Origin: Hyphomicrobiales bacterium
GTDB taxonomy: Bacteria > Pseudomonadota > Alphaproteobacteria > Rhizobiales > Rhizobiaceae
Length of the DNA stretch: 64,000 bases
NCBI GenBank assembly: GCA_900468535.1
Contig: UBTY01000016.1
Coordinates: forward strand, 62,001-126,000
Reading direction: 5' to 3'
Of the stretch, positions 47,196 to 55,094 are shown in pieces (within the stretch, counting starts at the first letter, position 1; each line of letters begins with the position of its first letter). The notes beneath the pieces are model-generated. The model was not told the origin of the DNA and did not search any database. It was given only the letters and a program-made list of their open reading frames with translations. Position numbers and translations under genes: made by a program.

Positions 47196-47226
47196 TGGAG
47201 TTGCCCCTTAAAGACCGGACAGGATC
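47196..47226. repeat. left terminal inverted repeat of the IS element
   Basis: Thirty-one bases beginning TGGAGTTGCCCC and ending CAGGATC. They pair imperfectly with the right end (shared blocks GCCCC, TAAA, CCGGACA and GATC). The orientation and TGGA/TTGCCCC style match IS2-group ends. Confidence 0.8.
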
Positions 47227-48055
47227 AGGTTTCTGTTTGACGGTTTAAGAACTCACGAGGCGAGCAATACCCCAATGCCTTATGCGGGTGAAGGGTGTTG
47301 TAGTGTTCGAACCATGAGGGCAGTTGCGCGATGACGGTCATGGCGTCCGGCAAAGGATTGACCGAGACGTAATCGCGCTTGAAGGTTTTGACGAAAGCTT
47401 CGGCCATTCCGTTGGACTGAGGGCTGCGAACGGGCGTCGAACATGGCTCCATGCCGATATCGATGAGCAGCGATTTGGTCTCCTTTGCAATGAAACAGGA
47501 GCCGTTGTCCGTCAGCCATTCGATTGGCTTTGGAAGTGTGTTGATGAGACCGAAACGGTTCTCAACAGCCGTGATGACAAGGTCCTGGACGTCCTCGCTC
47601 TTGATGCCCTCGGTTGTCGCGACATGGGCGATGGCCTCGCGATCACAGCAATCGAGAGCGAAAGCAACGCGGACCTTCTCCTTGTTGTCGCAGCCGATTT
47701 CAAACCCGTCTGAACACCAGCGCAGATTGGATTGCTCGACGGCGACGCGGCCATCGTGGCGACGGGTGTCGATTGCGCCCGTATGGCGCTGAAGAAGCAT
47801 GCCGTGAACCTTCATCACCCGGTAGACGCGTTTGGCATTTGGCCATGGACGGTTTTCGCTGCGGGCTTTCCGGCGCAGGATCGCATGGACCCGGCGATAT
47901 CCGTAGGTCGGCATGTCATCAATGATCGTCTTGATCTCATCCATCAGTTCCTGATCAGCGAGCGGCGGCCGCCCTCTGGCTCTGGAAGGACCTTGCCTCA
48001 CACGTTCCGCTATGTTGGATCGGGCGACACCCAAGGTCTCACACACCGCTGTCAT
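47225..48055 (-). CDS. IS3-family transposase OrfB (DDE integrase core)
   Basis: A 276-residue transposase subunit with an N-terminal HTH_21 block (MPTYGYRRVHAILRRKARSE) and an rve integrase core. The catalytic acidic residues are visible in LDCCDREAIAH, LTDNGSCF and GMAEAFVKTFKRD. Normally made as an OrfAB fusion by -1 frameshifting from orfA. Its stop lies at the inner edge of the left inverted repeat. Confidence 0.93.
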   Translation of the reverse strand: MTAVCETLGVARSNIAERVRQGPSRARGRPPLADQELMDEIKTIIDDMPTYGYRRVHAILRRKARSENRPWPNAKRVYRVMKVHGMLLQRHTGAIDTRRHDGRVAVEQSNLRWCSDGFEIGCDNKEKVRVAFALDCCDREAIAHVATTEGIKSEDVQDLVITAVENRFGLINTLPKPIEWLTDNGSCFIAKETKSLLIDIGMEPCSTPVRSPQSNGMAEAFVKTFKRDYVSVNPLPDAMTVIAQLPSWFEHYNTLHPHKALGYCSPREFLNRQTET

Positions 48056-48444
48056 CGCGAACCGTCCTTCGGCAACGAGAGCGAGCGCAACAGGTGTTTT
48101 TTTGACCCTGATGCTATCTCAAGCGCTTCTTTGAGGATCTCGCCTTCCATCGTCTTTTTGCCGAGGAGGCGCTGAAGTTCTTTCACCTGGTTCTGAAGCG
48201 CTCTGTACTCGGATGCCGGGACAACCTCTTCCTGCGATGCCGTCGCCGTAAGCGCACCTTGCGCCGCCAATTTACGCCAGGCGAACAACTGGTTCGGCTG
48301 AATGCCATGCCGTCTAGCAACGATGCTGACCGTGACGTCAGGCTCGTAGGTCTCCTGGACTATCGCGAGCTTCTCCGCTGTCGACCAGCGACGGCGGCGC
48401 TCAGGGCCGGACAGCACTTCTATCTTAGGGATATGACTGGTCAT
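48052..48444 (-). CDS. IS3-family OrfA (HTH DNA-binding subunit)
   Basis: A 130-residue protein with a HTH_8/InsE-type domain (RRRRWSTAEKLAIVQETYEP, then VSIVARRHGIQPNQLFAWRKL). A C-terminal leucine-zipper-like helix follows (YRALQNQVKELQRLLGKKTM). The start was taken at ATG 48444 (MTSHIPKIEV); a longer frame to 48474 begins inside the IS end. It overlaps orfB by four bases. Confidence 0.92.
   Translation of the reverse strand: MTSHIPKIEVLSGPERRRRWSTAEKLAIVQETYEPDVTVSIVARRHGIQPNQLFAWRKLAAQGALTATASQEEVVPASEYRALQNQVKELQRLLGKKTMEGEILKEALEIASGSKKHLLRSLSLPKDGSR
48097..48103 (-). other. programmed -1 frameshift site of the IS element
   Basis: Seven consecutive A on the minus strand inside orfA (codons TCA AAA AAA CAC). 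Slipping back one base moves the ribosome into the orfB frame, which is open from here through ATG 48055, giving the OrfAB fusion transposase. Confidence 0.75.
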
Positions 48445-48480
48445 AATGGGCACATTACTCCTAACACTTAACAAGTGGGA

Positions 48481-48512
48481 GATCGTGTCCGGGGATTTAG
48501 GGGGCCACTACA
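48481..48512. repeat. right terminal inverted repeat of the IS element
   Basis: Thirty-two bases. On the minus strand they begin TGTAGTGGCCCCCTAAA and end CGATC, the partner of the left end. Confidence 0.8.
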
Positions 48513-48517
48513 GAGCG
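48513..48517. repeat. right target-site duplication GAGCG
   Basis: Identical to 47191-47195; the HEPN coding frame resumes at 48518. Confidence 0.8.
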
Positions 48518-49029
48518 GATCAAACATCGGCCGAACAGAGTCTGCTCGAAGAGAATTTAGCTCCCTTTCCTGTTGAGCTTCGAAACAACGCCATGGTGAT
48601 GATCAGGCTATACGGATTGCTTTACTGCTTTGAAAATTCGGTGAGACAACTCATTCGGGAACGACTTAGCGAGAATGTTGGCAGCGATTGGTGGGAGAAA
48701 GCTGTTCCACCCAAAATACGTACCTTTGCGGAGGCAAGACGCGAAAAAGCTTTGTCGAACACATGGCTTGAAGGCGAGAAAGGCGACCTTCTCCAGTATA
48801 TTGAACTGGGACATCTATCCGATATCATAATTGCAAACTGGGAGAGATTTTCGGATCTAGTTCCGTCACAGCATTGGCTTAAGCAACGTTTCGACGAGAT
48901 AGAGCAAGCTCGAAATTTTGTCGCTCACAACCGTCTACTAATGCCAAGCGAGTTCGCGCGACTTGAGCAATATATAACCGATTGGCGCAAACAAGTAGGC
49001 TTTTGACGTCGACAACAGTAATAGTGCCG

Positions 49030-49209
49030 TCATTCTCCAAAACGGTATCTTCCCTTCTCGACGATTTGCATCACATTACCGTTGGCCTGAAGCACCGCTA
49101 ACGCCACGTCATGATGATGACGTAGGACGGCAGCGCGGGCGAGCCAGATCCGGCCGGGATGCGTCACGATATTGGCGCAGGACGGATACTCGCGTGCCAT
49201 CGATGCCAT
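49030..49209 (-). CDS. 59-residue ORF (hypothetical, doubtful)
   Basis: The frame runs from ATG 49209 to TGA 49030-49032 in the gap between the HEPN remnant and the hydrolase. The composition is coding-like for this genome (high GC, for example [15 protein letters not shown] and [13 protein letters not shown]), unlike the AT-richer module on its left. No good ribosome-binding site is seen. It may be an intact microprotein or a fragment at the edge of the inserted region. Confidence 0.35.
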   Translation of the reverse strand: MASMAREYPSCANIVTHPGRIWLARAAVLRHHHDVALAVLQANGNVMQIVEKGRYRFGE

Positions 49210-49245
49210 GAACGCAAATCACAGTCACAAAGAGGGAACGTTGCC

Positions 49246-50076
49246 ATGCCATTCATCAAGACCGCCGACGGAACTGAGATTTTCTACAAGGATTGGGGTG
49301 CGGCCACCGCCCAGCCTGTCGTCTTCCATCATGGCTGGCCGCTCAGCGCAGACGACTGGGATGCGCAGATGATGTTCTTTCTGGACAAGGGTTACCGCGT
49401 GATCGCCCATGATCGGCGTGGCCACGGGCGCTCGAGCCAGACCTGGCAGGGCAACGAGATGGACACCTATGCCGCCGACGTTGCCGCCCTTACCGACGCG
49501 CTGGATCTCAAGAACGCCATCCATGTCGGCCACTCGACCGGCGGCGGCGAAGTTGCCCACTATGTCGCGCGCGCCAAGCCCGGCCGCGTTGCCAAGGCCG
49601 TGCTGATCGGCGCCGTGCCGCCGATCATGGTGAAATCGGACAAGAACCCCGGCGGTCTGCCGCTCGAGGTTTTCGACGGCTTCCGTGCGGCACTTGTCGC
49701 CAATCGCGCCCAATTCTTCCTGGATGTGCCGGCAGGCCCGTTCTACGGGTTCAATCGTCCCGGCGCCAAGGTCAGCCAGGGCATCATCGAGAACTGGTGG
49801 CGGCAGGGCATGATGGGCGCCGCCAAGGCGCACTATGATTGCATCAAGGCTTTCTCGGAGACTGATTTCACCGAGGATCTGAAGAACATCACGGTGCCGA
49901 CGCTCGTCATGCATGGCGATGACGATCAGATCGTGCCCTATGCCGATTCCGCGCCGCTTTCGGTGAAGCTCCTGAAACACGGAACGCTCAAGACCTATGC
50001 CGGCCTGCCGCACGGCATGTGCACGACACATCCCGACGTCATCAACGCCGATCTGCTGGAGTTCTTCCTGGATTAA
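49246..50076 (+). CDS. alpha/beta hydrolase, non-haem chloroperoxidase type
   Basis: A 276-residue alpha/beta hydrolase. Nucleophile Ser97 is in GHSTGGGE, the acid lies in [10 protein letters not shown], and the catalytic His in [10 protein letters not shown]. The N-terminal [13 protein letters not shown] and [11 protein letters not shown] blocks give the oxyanion region typical of cofactor-free haloperoxidases/esterases. ATG 49246 follows AGAGGGAACG. An upstream in-frame ATG at 49159 is less likely. The physiological substrate is unknown. Confidence 0.9.
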   Translation: MPFIKTADGTEIFYKDWGAATAQPVVFHHGWPLSADDWDAQMMFFLDKGYRVIAHDRRGHGRSSQTWQGNEMDTYAADVAALTDALDLKNAIHVGHSTGGGEVAHYVARAKPGRVAKAVLIGAVPPIMVKSDKNPGGLPLEVFDGFRAALVANRAQFFLDVPAGPFYGFNRPGAKVSQGIIENWWRQGMMGAAKAHYDCIKAFSETDFTEDLKNITVPTLVMHGDDDQIVPYADSAPLSVKLLKHGTLKTYAGLPHGMCTTHPDVINADLLEFFLD

Positions 50077-50174
50077 GGTCTGTACGACCTGCAGCCTGAA
50101 TTGCGCCGAGAGGCAATGGCTGCGGGATCCAGACCAGAGAATGCAGACGGGGCGAGTTCCCGTCTGCCGCTACC

Positions 50175-50348
50175 TTACCGTACGACGGCTGCTTCGGCAG
50201 GCACTGCTGCCGGCTGCGGCAGATCTTCCGCGATTTCTTCGGCAACGGCTGCAAGATCCAGATTTCCCCAGATCGACGCGGACTGGCGGCGCTCCTGACG
50301 GCGGGAGGATTTGACTTCGACGATAAACGGCTTCGACTGAGCGCGCAT
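50175..50348 (-). CDS. 57-residue basic/acidic small protein
   Basis: The frame begins MRAQSKPFIVEVKSSRRQER, then SASIWGNLDLAAVAEEIAED and a Pro/Ala-rich tail. The basic N-terminal half and the acidic helix suggest a nucleic-acid- or protein-binding role. ATG 50348 has AGGAACCTC upstream, and an EcfG-type promoter lies 36 bp before the start. Similar small proteins are common in rhizobia, but I know no function. Confidence 0.7.
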   Translation of the reverse strand: MRAQSKPFIVEVKSSRRQERRQSASIWGNLDLAAVAEEIAEDLPQPAAVPAEAAVVR

Positions 50349-50383
50349 GAGGTTCCTATTAAGAGGCGTTGAACGAATCCATC

Positions 50384-50409
50384 AACGCTTCGAGCCTATG
50401 AAGCGTTCC
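50384..50409 (-). promoter_or_regulatory. EcfG-type promoter before the 57-residue gene
   Basis: On the minus strand GGAAC (50409-50405), 17 bases, CGTT (50387-50384): an exact match to the general-stress sigma consensus. Confidence 0.7.
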
Positions 50410-50468
50410 GCACTTGCGCAAGATCATCAGGCACATTGAATCCAGCCTCACACAGGCCAAGGCGAAAG

Positions 50469-50494
50469 GGAACAAGCATCGGGCGAGCTGCGTT
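50469..50494 (+). promoter_or_regulatory. EcfG-type promoter before the DUF2188 operon
   Basis: GGAAC (50469-50473), 17 bases, CGTT (50491-50494), about 65 bp before ATG 50561. It faces away from the equivalent site on the other strand, 60 bp apart. Confidence 0.7.
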
Positions 50495-50560
50495 CCGATG
50501 TTTCAATCCGCATGGAACCTCCATGCAAATTCCTGCGAAAAGTTCTTGAAGGAACGCTCG

Positions 50561-50815
50561 ATGTCGATTACCTACCACGTCGCCGAACATGATGGCGCCT
50601 GGGCATACCGCCTGGACGATGTCTGGTCGGAAACTTTCCCAACTCACGAAGATGCACTGGCAGCGGCCAAACAAGCCGCAGAGCGACAACAGCTCGGTGG
50701 CCAGGATGCGGACATTACATATCAGCGTGCAGACGGCACCTGGACAACGGAACGGTCGAACGGAGGCGACCGCCCCGAGGCCGATGTCGTCGATGACGCC
50801 AAGGAAAAAGACTAG
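50561..50815 (+). CDS. DUF2188-family protein
   Basis: An 84-residue protein opening SITYHVAEHDGAWAYRLDDV with the DUF2188 pattern (a strand, W-x-Y, then HEDALAAAKQAAERQQ as an amphipathic helix). A DITYQRADGTWTTER strand follows, then an acidic tail. GAAGGAAC precedes ATG 50561. First gene of a two-gene operon; an EcfG promoter lies upstream. Confidence 0.78.
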   Translation: MSITYHVAEHDGAWAYRLDDVWSETFPTHEDALAAAKQAAERQQLGGQDADITYQRADGTWTTERSNGGDRPEADVVDDAKEKD

Positions 50816-50817
50816 GA

Positions 50818-51141
50818 ATGACCATTAAAGAACGTTTTCTGAAGCAGCAGCATGCCTGGATGCTCGGCGCATGCTACTCCCGCAAACATCCCGATTTCCA
50901 GCGCTACGGCGGTATCGATGTTGCGGTCTCGCCCCGCTGGAAAGACTGCGTTGAAACCTTCGTCAACGACATGATCGACACCCTGCCCCGCAGCCTCTCC
51001 GAGCGCCGGATGGCGCTGAGAAACCCGCGTCGTCCGTTCGAACCTGGCAATGTCGAATGGGTGTTCGCAAGCAAGCACTATGGGCTTCGCGCCCCCGACG
51101 GCACACGCCCCGACATGGCCGAGGCCCGCCGTCGCGCGTAA
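50818..51141 (+). CDS. small protein with degenerate AP2/HNH-associated pattern
   Basis: A 107-residue basic protein. The segment YSRKHPDFQRYGGIDVAVSP, continuing RWKDCVETFVNDM, and a later FEPGNVEWVFASKHYG follow the layout of phage AP2/HNH-associated DNA-binding proteins (YGG-x-G-I-x-V-x2-RW, then D-M, then EPGN-x-x-W). The central SLDRID-type stretch is absent. Two bases separate it from the DUF2188 stop, so they are co-translated. It may be a domesticated DNA-binding protein. A long hairpin terminator follows. Confidence 0.6.
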   Translation: MTIKERFLKQQHAWMLGACYSRKHPDFQRYGGIDVAVSPRWKDCVETFVNDMIDTLPRSLSERRMALRNPRRPFEPGNVEWVFASKHYGLRAPDGTRPDMAEARRRA

Positions 51142-51165
51142 GCCGCGCATTACCTATCGCATTCA

Positions 51166-51202
51166 TCGCCGGCGGAGGCTGCACAGCCTCTTTAGCCGGC
51201 GA
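51166..51202 (+). terminator. terminator of the DUF2188 operon
   Basis: Outer stem TCGCCGGC / GCCGGCGA enclosing an inner GAGGCTG-CAC-AGCCTC hairpin, followed by ATTATTTTTT, 25 bp after the operon's last stop. Confidence 0.8.
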
Positions 51203-51283
51203 ATTATTTTTTGGGCGCACCCCTAAAGGTTTACGTCACTCGATGGTGACTTGCTCCATTGCCCGGCGCCCCAGGCATCTTAT

Positions 51284-51481
51284 TTACCGCCGCTGCGCTC
51301 TTCTCGTCACCGCAAACACGATTATTCCGACGATTGCAGCCAGTGCGCCCCAATAGATCCACGGCGTCTGATTGATCATGAAGCTTTCCCCGGGATAGGG
51401 GAAATAGCCGCTGCCCTGTCCCATCCAGACCAGGCCGATCAAAATAAGCAGGCCTGAAAACGCGTAACCCAACTTCGCCAT
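51284..51481 (-). CDS. 65-residue two-helix membrane protein
   Basis: The product has a first hydrophobic helix (LGYAFSGLLILIGLVWMG) and a short periplasmic loop (GYFPYPGESFMINQTPW). A second helix (IYWGALAAIVGIIVFAV) is followed by a basic tail (TRRAQRR). It resembles small uncharacterised proteins found in rhizobia. It lies 45 bp after the end of the SDR on the same strand. Confidence 0.65.
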   Translation of the reverse strand: MAKLGYAFSGLLILIGLVWMGQGSGYFPYPGESFMINQTPWIYWGALAAIVGIIVFAVTRRAQRR

Positions 51482-51526
51482 TTCAGATCTCCATCGCTCC
51501 AGCCGTACCGGCGGGTCTATGTAATC

Positions 51527-52375
51527 TTACGCCTTGGGAAAGTCGGCCGCGAGGCTCGTTTCGCGCCATTCCTCGATCTGCGTCAATCGCTCGCGTAGCT
51601 TGTTGGTGACATTGTTGTAGCCGATCTCACCGAGGACCAGGTGCCGCGGCGGGTTCTCGGCCTGCGTGATCCGTATCATCGCCTCGCCGGCGCGAACAGG
51701 ATCGCCGGCCTGCCTGCCGCTGTATTCGGATGTCTGCCTCATCCGCGCCGCAGCCGTCTCGGCATAGTCGGCAATCGTGCTTTTCGTCTGCCGGAGCGAA
51801 CGTCCGGCCCAGTCGGTGCGGAACGGTCCCGGCTCGACGCAGCTGACCTTGATGCCGAGCGGCTTGCCCTCCGCGTAGAGCGCATCCGAGAAGCCTTCGA
51901 CCGCGTGCTTGCTGGCAGCATAGAAGCCGGAACCGGGAAAACCGATGAAGCCGGCGACCGAGGTGATATTGATGATATGGCCGTGGCGACGTGTGCGCAT
52001 ACCCGGCAAGACGGCGCGGGTCATCGAAAACAGGCCAAACACGTTCGCTTCGAACTGATCGCGGATTTCCTGCTCTTCGGCCTCTTCGACCGTCGACTGG
52101 TAGCCATAGCCGGCATTGTTGACGAGAACATCGATGCGGCCGAAGCGCTGTTCGGCTGCATCGACCGCCGCCTTGACCTGCTGGAGATCGGTAACGTCGA
52201 GATCAAGGGCCAACGCATTGGCTTCGTGGCCAGCGACAAGGTCGGCAACGCGCGCCTTGTCACGCGCGGTGACAACGGTCGGCCAGCCACGCGCGATGGT
52301 CAGTTTCGCCAGTTCGTGACCGAAGCCAGTCGAGCAGCCGGTAATGAACCAGACGGGAGAATTGTCTTGGGGCAT
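51527..52375 (-). CDS. SDR-family oxidoreductase
   Basis: A 282-residue short-chain dehydrogenase. The cofactor loop is TGCSTGFGHELAKL, the NNAGYGYQSTVEEAEE block matches the subgroup that acts on ketones or aldehydes, and YAASKHAVEG holds the catalytic Tyr and Lys. ATG 52375. It may be co-transcribed with the following 65-residue membrane protein. Substrate unknown. Confidence 0.9.
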   Translation of the reverse strand: MPQDNSPVWFITGCSTGFGHELAKLTIARGWPTVVTARDKARVADLVAGHEANALALDLDVTDLQQVKAAVDAAEQRFGRIDVLVNNAGYGYQSTVEEAEEQEIRDQFEANVFGLFSMTRAVLPGMRTRRHGHIINITSVAGFIGFPGSGFYAASKHAVEGFSDALYAEGKPLGIKVSCVEPGPFRTDWAGRSLRQTKSTIADYAETAAARMRQTSEYSGRQAGDPVRAGEAMIRITQAENPPRHLVLGEIGYNNVTNKLRERLTQIEEWRETSLAADFPKA

Positions 52376-52530
52376 GGGATTGTCCTGATTGTCGGAAACG
52401 CCTCATCGGGCGAAGGGGCGAGATCAAATCTAGGGTCACCCGCCGCCTTTTCCAGCGCGTGGGTTACCTGCCCGAACGACATATCAGGAGTGGCCTGCGC
52501 GCCTGATCGGGCGCGCAGACAGAGGTGTGC

Positions 52531-53559
52531 TTACTGCAGCGTGCGCGTCTGCATGTCTTGGCCGACCGGCAGGCCCTGGCGAGCCTGCGTTCCGACGCTT
52601 GCGCCGTCGAGGCCGGTCGCGACGACCGATACGCGGAATATGCCGTCGAGGTTGCGGTCGAAAATCGCGCCGACGACGATATCGGCTTCGTCCTGCACTT
52701 CGTCGCGGATACGGCTGGCTGCCTCATCCACTTCGAAGAGCGTCATGTCGGAGCCGCCGGAGATCGAAATGAGAACGCCCTTGGCGCCCTTCATCGAGAT
52801 GTCGTCGAGCAGCGGATTGGCGATCGCGGCTTCGGCAGCCTTCATCGCACGGCCCTCGCCGGAAGATTCGCCCGTGCCCATCATGGCCCGGCCCATGCCG
52901 CGCATGACGGACTTCACGTCGGCGAAGTCGAGGTTGATCAGACCTTCCTTGACGATCAGATCGGTGATGCAGCCAACACCGGCGTAAAGCACGCGGTCAG
53001 CGGTCATGAAGGCGTCCGCGAAGGTCGTCTTGGCATCGGCAATGCGGAAGAGGTTCTGGTTCGGGATCACGATCACGGTATCGGCGGCCTCGCGAAGAGC
53101 CTCGATGCCGAGTTCGGCCATTTTCATGCGACGATTGCCTTCGAAGGTGAACGGCTTGGTGACAACACCAACCGTCAGGATGCCGGCGTTGCGGGCGGCC
53201 TGAGCGATGACCGGTGCAGCACCCGTTCCGGTGCCGCCGCCCATGCCGGCGGTGACGAAGCACATGTGGGAGCCGGCGAGATGATCCATAATCTCATCGA
53301 TCGACTCCTCGGCAGCAGCGCGACCGACTTCCGGCAGCGAACCAGCGCCCAGTCCTTCGGTCACGTGTGCGCCGAGCTGAATGCGGCGCGATGCCTTCGA
53401 GGTGGCCAGTACCTGCGCGTCCGTATTGGCCGCGATGAAATCGACGCCTTCGAGATTTTCCGCGATCATGTTGTTGATGGCATTGCCACCGCCGCCGCCG
53501 ACACCAATTACTGTTATTCTTGGTCGCATTTCGGAAACCCCGTTCTTGGCGTTCGTCAT
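52531..53559 (-). CDS. ftsZ2: second FtsZ, tail-less
   Basis: A 342-residue tubulin-fold GTPase. The signature GGGTGTG is at residues 107-113, and the N-terminal [15 protein letters not shown] matches FtsZ exactly. The T7-loop [11 protein letters not shown] is present, so GTPase and polymerisation should be possible. It lacks the long disordered linker and conserved C-terminal peptide of canonical FtsZ (about 590 residues in Sinorhizobium FtsZ1). Sinorhizobium has such a short FtsZ2. ATG 53559 has AGGAGATTGC upstream. The main ftsZ with ftsQA is not in this window. Confidence 0.92.
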   Translation of the reverse strand: MTNAKNGVSEMRPRITVIGVGGGGGNAINNMIAENLEGVDFIAANTDAQVLATSKASRRIQLGAHVTEGLGAGSLPEVGRAAAEESIDEIMDHLAGSHMCFVTAGMGGGTGTGAAPVIAQAARNAGILTVGVVTKPFTFEGNRRMKMAELGIEALREAADTVIVIPNQNLFRIADAKTTFADAFMTADRVLYAGVGCITDLIVKEGLINLDFADVKSVMRGMGRAMMGTGESSGEGRAMKAAEAAIANPLLDDISMKGAKGVLISISGGSDMTLFEVDEAASRIRDEVQDEADIVVGAIFDRNLDGIFRVSVVATGLDGASVGTQARQGLPVGQDMQTRTLQ

Positions 53560-53756
53560 CGCAATCTCCTTCGTGCGTTTTCGTCGTGGCTCCGCATGTA
53601 ACCGGGAACCGAATCGAGCATCAGCCTAGTTGCGCAACAAGGCAGAGCCGGGGCGAAAGAACAAGATGAAGCTTTCTTGAAACTTTATCCGGAACCTTTT
53701 TTGCGCTCATGCATTATGAAGAGTCATCCCCTGCCAGAGAGAGGAGTACCGCGCAG

Positions 53757-53972
53757 ATGTCTACGCTCGCCACCCGCCAGTCAGTTACCCCTCCGAACGA
53801 TCATATCGTTACCGCCCAAGAGGCCCTGGAACCGCTGTTCCTGAAGATTGAAGAGGAGGCCGAGGTCCGGATGATCGCCGCGGCCATCCGGGCAGGCTGG
53901 TCTGCGGAAGATGCTGTGGCGGCGATCGACGAGCTTCGTCGAAACGAGCTGCTTCCGGGCTCCAGCCATTAA
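53757..53972 (+). CDS. 71-residue hypothetical protein
   Basis: A cytoplasmic helical protein with EEEAEVRMIAAAIRAGWSAE and a final ELRRNELLPGSSH. ATG 53757 has GAGGAG ten bases upstream. An ATG at 53709 gives 16 more residues but would lie upstream of the start site predicted from a GGAAC-N18-TT promoter-like pattern at 53686-53710. No domain is recognised. Confidence 0.55.
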   Translation: MSTLATRQSVTPPNDHIVTAQEALEPLFLKIEEEAEVRMIAAAIRAGWSAEDAVAAIDELRRNELLPGSSH

Positions 53973-54058
53973 AAGCCTCCGCCGGCTCCAGATATCACTC
54001 GCCTTGAGGGCTGAATGACCTAAGTTCAGCGCGACCACACTCGCGGAAAGATCATCGC

Positions 54059-55066
54059 ATGCCCTTCAAGAATATCTGCATCTTTGGCGCCGGCGCGCTT
54101 GGCGGCGCCATTGCGGCGAAACTCTCCTCGTCGCTTGGTGCCGACGCCATCGTTTCGGTCGTTGCCCGCGGCGCCCACTTGCGCGCCATCCAGAGCGACG
54201 GCCTGCGCCTCCTCGAAGCCGGCGCAGATGCTCCGCTCGCCGCTCGGGTGGAAGCCACCGACGATCCAAGAAAGCTTCCGAAGCAAGATCTCGTCATTAC
54301 CGGACTGAAAGGCCATCAGCTCTCCGCTGCGGCCGATGGAATCGGGCATCTTCTGAGGGAAGGTACCCGTGTCCTGATGATCCTGAACGGGATTCCATGG
54401 TGGTACTTCCACCGCGATCAGCAGAGCGGGCACGCGGAGCTTCAGTTCGACGAACTCGATGAAGGCGGCAAGCTCTGGCACCTCATCGGCCCGCATCGCA
54501 TCATCGGCTGTGTCGCGCATCAGGGCGCGGAGGTCAGCAGCCCCGGCGAGGTCAAGCTCAGCAACAAGGGGCATTTCATCCTTGGCGAGCCCTCCGGGGA
54601 GATCACCGAAGATCTTCGAGACGTCGAAACATTGTTTCAGCGCGCCGATATCGGCGCGAAGCTGTCATCTCGGATCCGGGATGATATCTGGAGCAAGCTG
54701 ATGGGCAACGCCTCGTTCAATCCGATCAGCGCCCTCACCCGCTCACTGATGTCCGACATGATGGCGGATGCGGCGCTCAGCGATCAGATCGGCAAGGTCA
54801 TGAAGGAGGTGAAGGCGGTCGGAGAAGCGCTCGGCGCCAATGTCGGCATGTCGGTCGAGCAGCGGCTGGAGCAGGCGCAGCAGATCGGTCCGGTTCGAAC
54901 CTCGATGCTGCAGGATCTTCTCGCGGGCAAATCGCTTGAGATCACGCCACTGGTGGGAATGGTCGTGGTGCTCGGGCGCCTTGCCGCCGTACCCACACCG
55001 GTTTCGGAGACGATCCTGGCGCTGGTCTCGCGGCTCGATCGGGAAAATTGCCGGGCGGACACCTAA
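54059..55066 (+). CDS. ketopantoate reductase family oxidoreductase (PanE/ApbA)
   Basis: A 335-residue NADPH-dependent reductase fold. The N-terminal dinucleotide motif ICIFGAGALGGAIAAKLSSS is at residues 6-25, and the ketopantoate reductase C-terminal helix block runs around DIWSKLMGNASFNPISALTR. The catalytic lysine region TGLKGHQLSAAADG is present. A second role in other 2-keto acid reductions is possible because bacteria often carry several paralogues. Starts at ATG 54059; it faces an aminotransferase. Confidence 0.82.
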   Translation: MPFKNICIFGAGALGGAIAAKLSSSLGADAIVSVVARGAHLRAIQSDGLRLLEAGADAPLAARVEATDDPRKLPKQDLVITGLKGHQLSAAADGIGHLLREGTRVLMILNGIPWWYFHRDQQSGHAELQFDELDEGGKLWHLIGPHRIIGCVAHQGAEVSSPGEVKLSNKGHFILGEPSGEITEDLRDVETLFQRADIGAKLSSRIRDDIWSKLMGNASFNPISALTRSLMSDMMADAALSDQIGKVMKEVKAVGEALGANVGMSVEQRLEQAQQIGPVRTSMLQDLLAGKSLEITPLVGMVVVLGRLAAVPTPVSETILALVSRLDRENCRADT

Positions 55067-55094
55067 GGTCTGGCGACACAGTCGCATACTGCAG

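Larger units (their letters stand above)
47196..48512 (-). mobile_element. IS3-family (IS2 group) insertion sequence, 1317 bp
   Basis: A complete-looking element bounded by 31- and 32-bp imperfect inverted repeats and flanked by a perfect 5-bp duplication GAGCG. It carries orfA and orfB on the minus strand with a seven-A slippery site in the overlap. It lies inside the HEPN gene. Both ORFs are intact, so it may still be active, and the exact duplication suggests a recent insertion. Confidence 0.9.
47100..49006 (+). pseudogene. Swt1-type HEPN protein gene split by an IS3-family element
   Basis: The 5' part (47100-47195, 32 codons from GTG 47100) and the 3' part (48518-49006, 162 codons plus stop) lie on either side of the insertion. 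Joining them with one copy of the 5-bp duplication GAGCG restores one frame of 194 residues. The 3' part carries QARNFVAHNR, an R-x4-H motif that is the catalytic signature of HEPN ribonucleases (about residue 164 of the restored protein). The family is Swt1-like HEPN, which often sits next to DUF5343. As it stands only a 45-residue fragment ending in IS sequence would be made. A short read-out frame from the IS end (48446) could express the HEPN half. Confidence 0.75.

Noticed and set aside
46378..49245. A prophage or integrative element as source of the low-GC module
   Set aside because: No integrase, tRNA attachment site or phage genes are present; only one IS and two module genes are visible.
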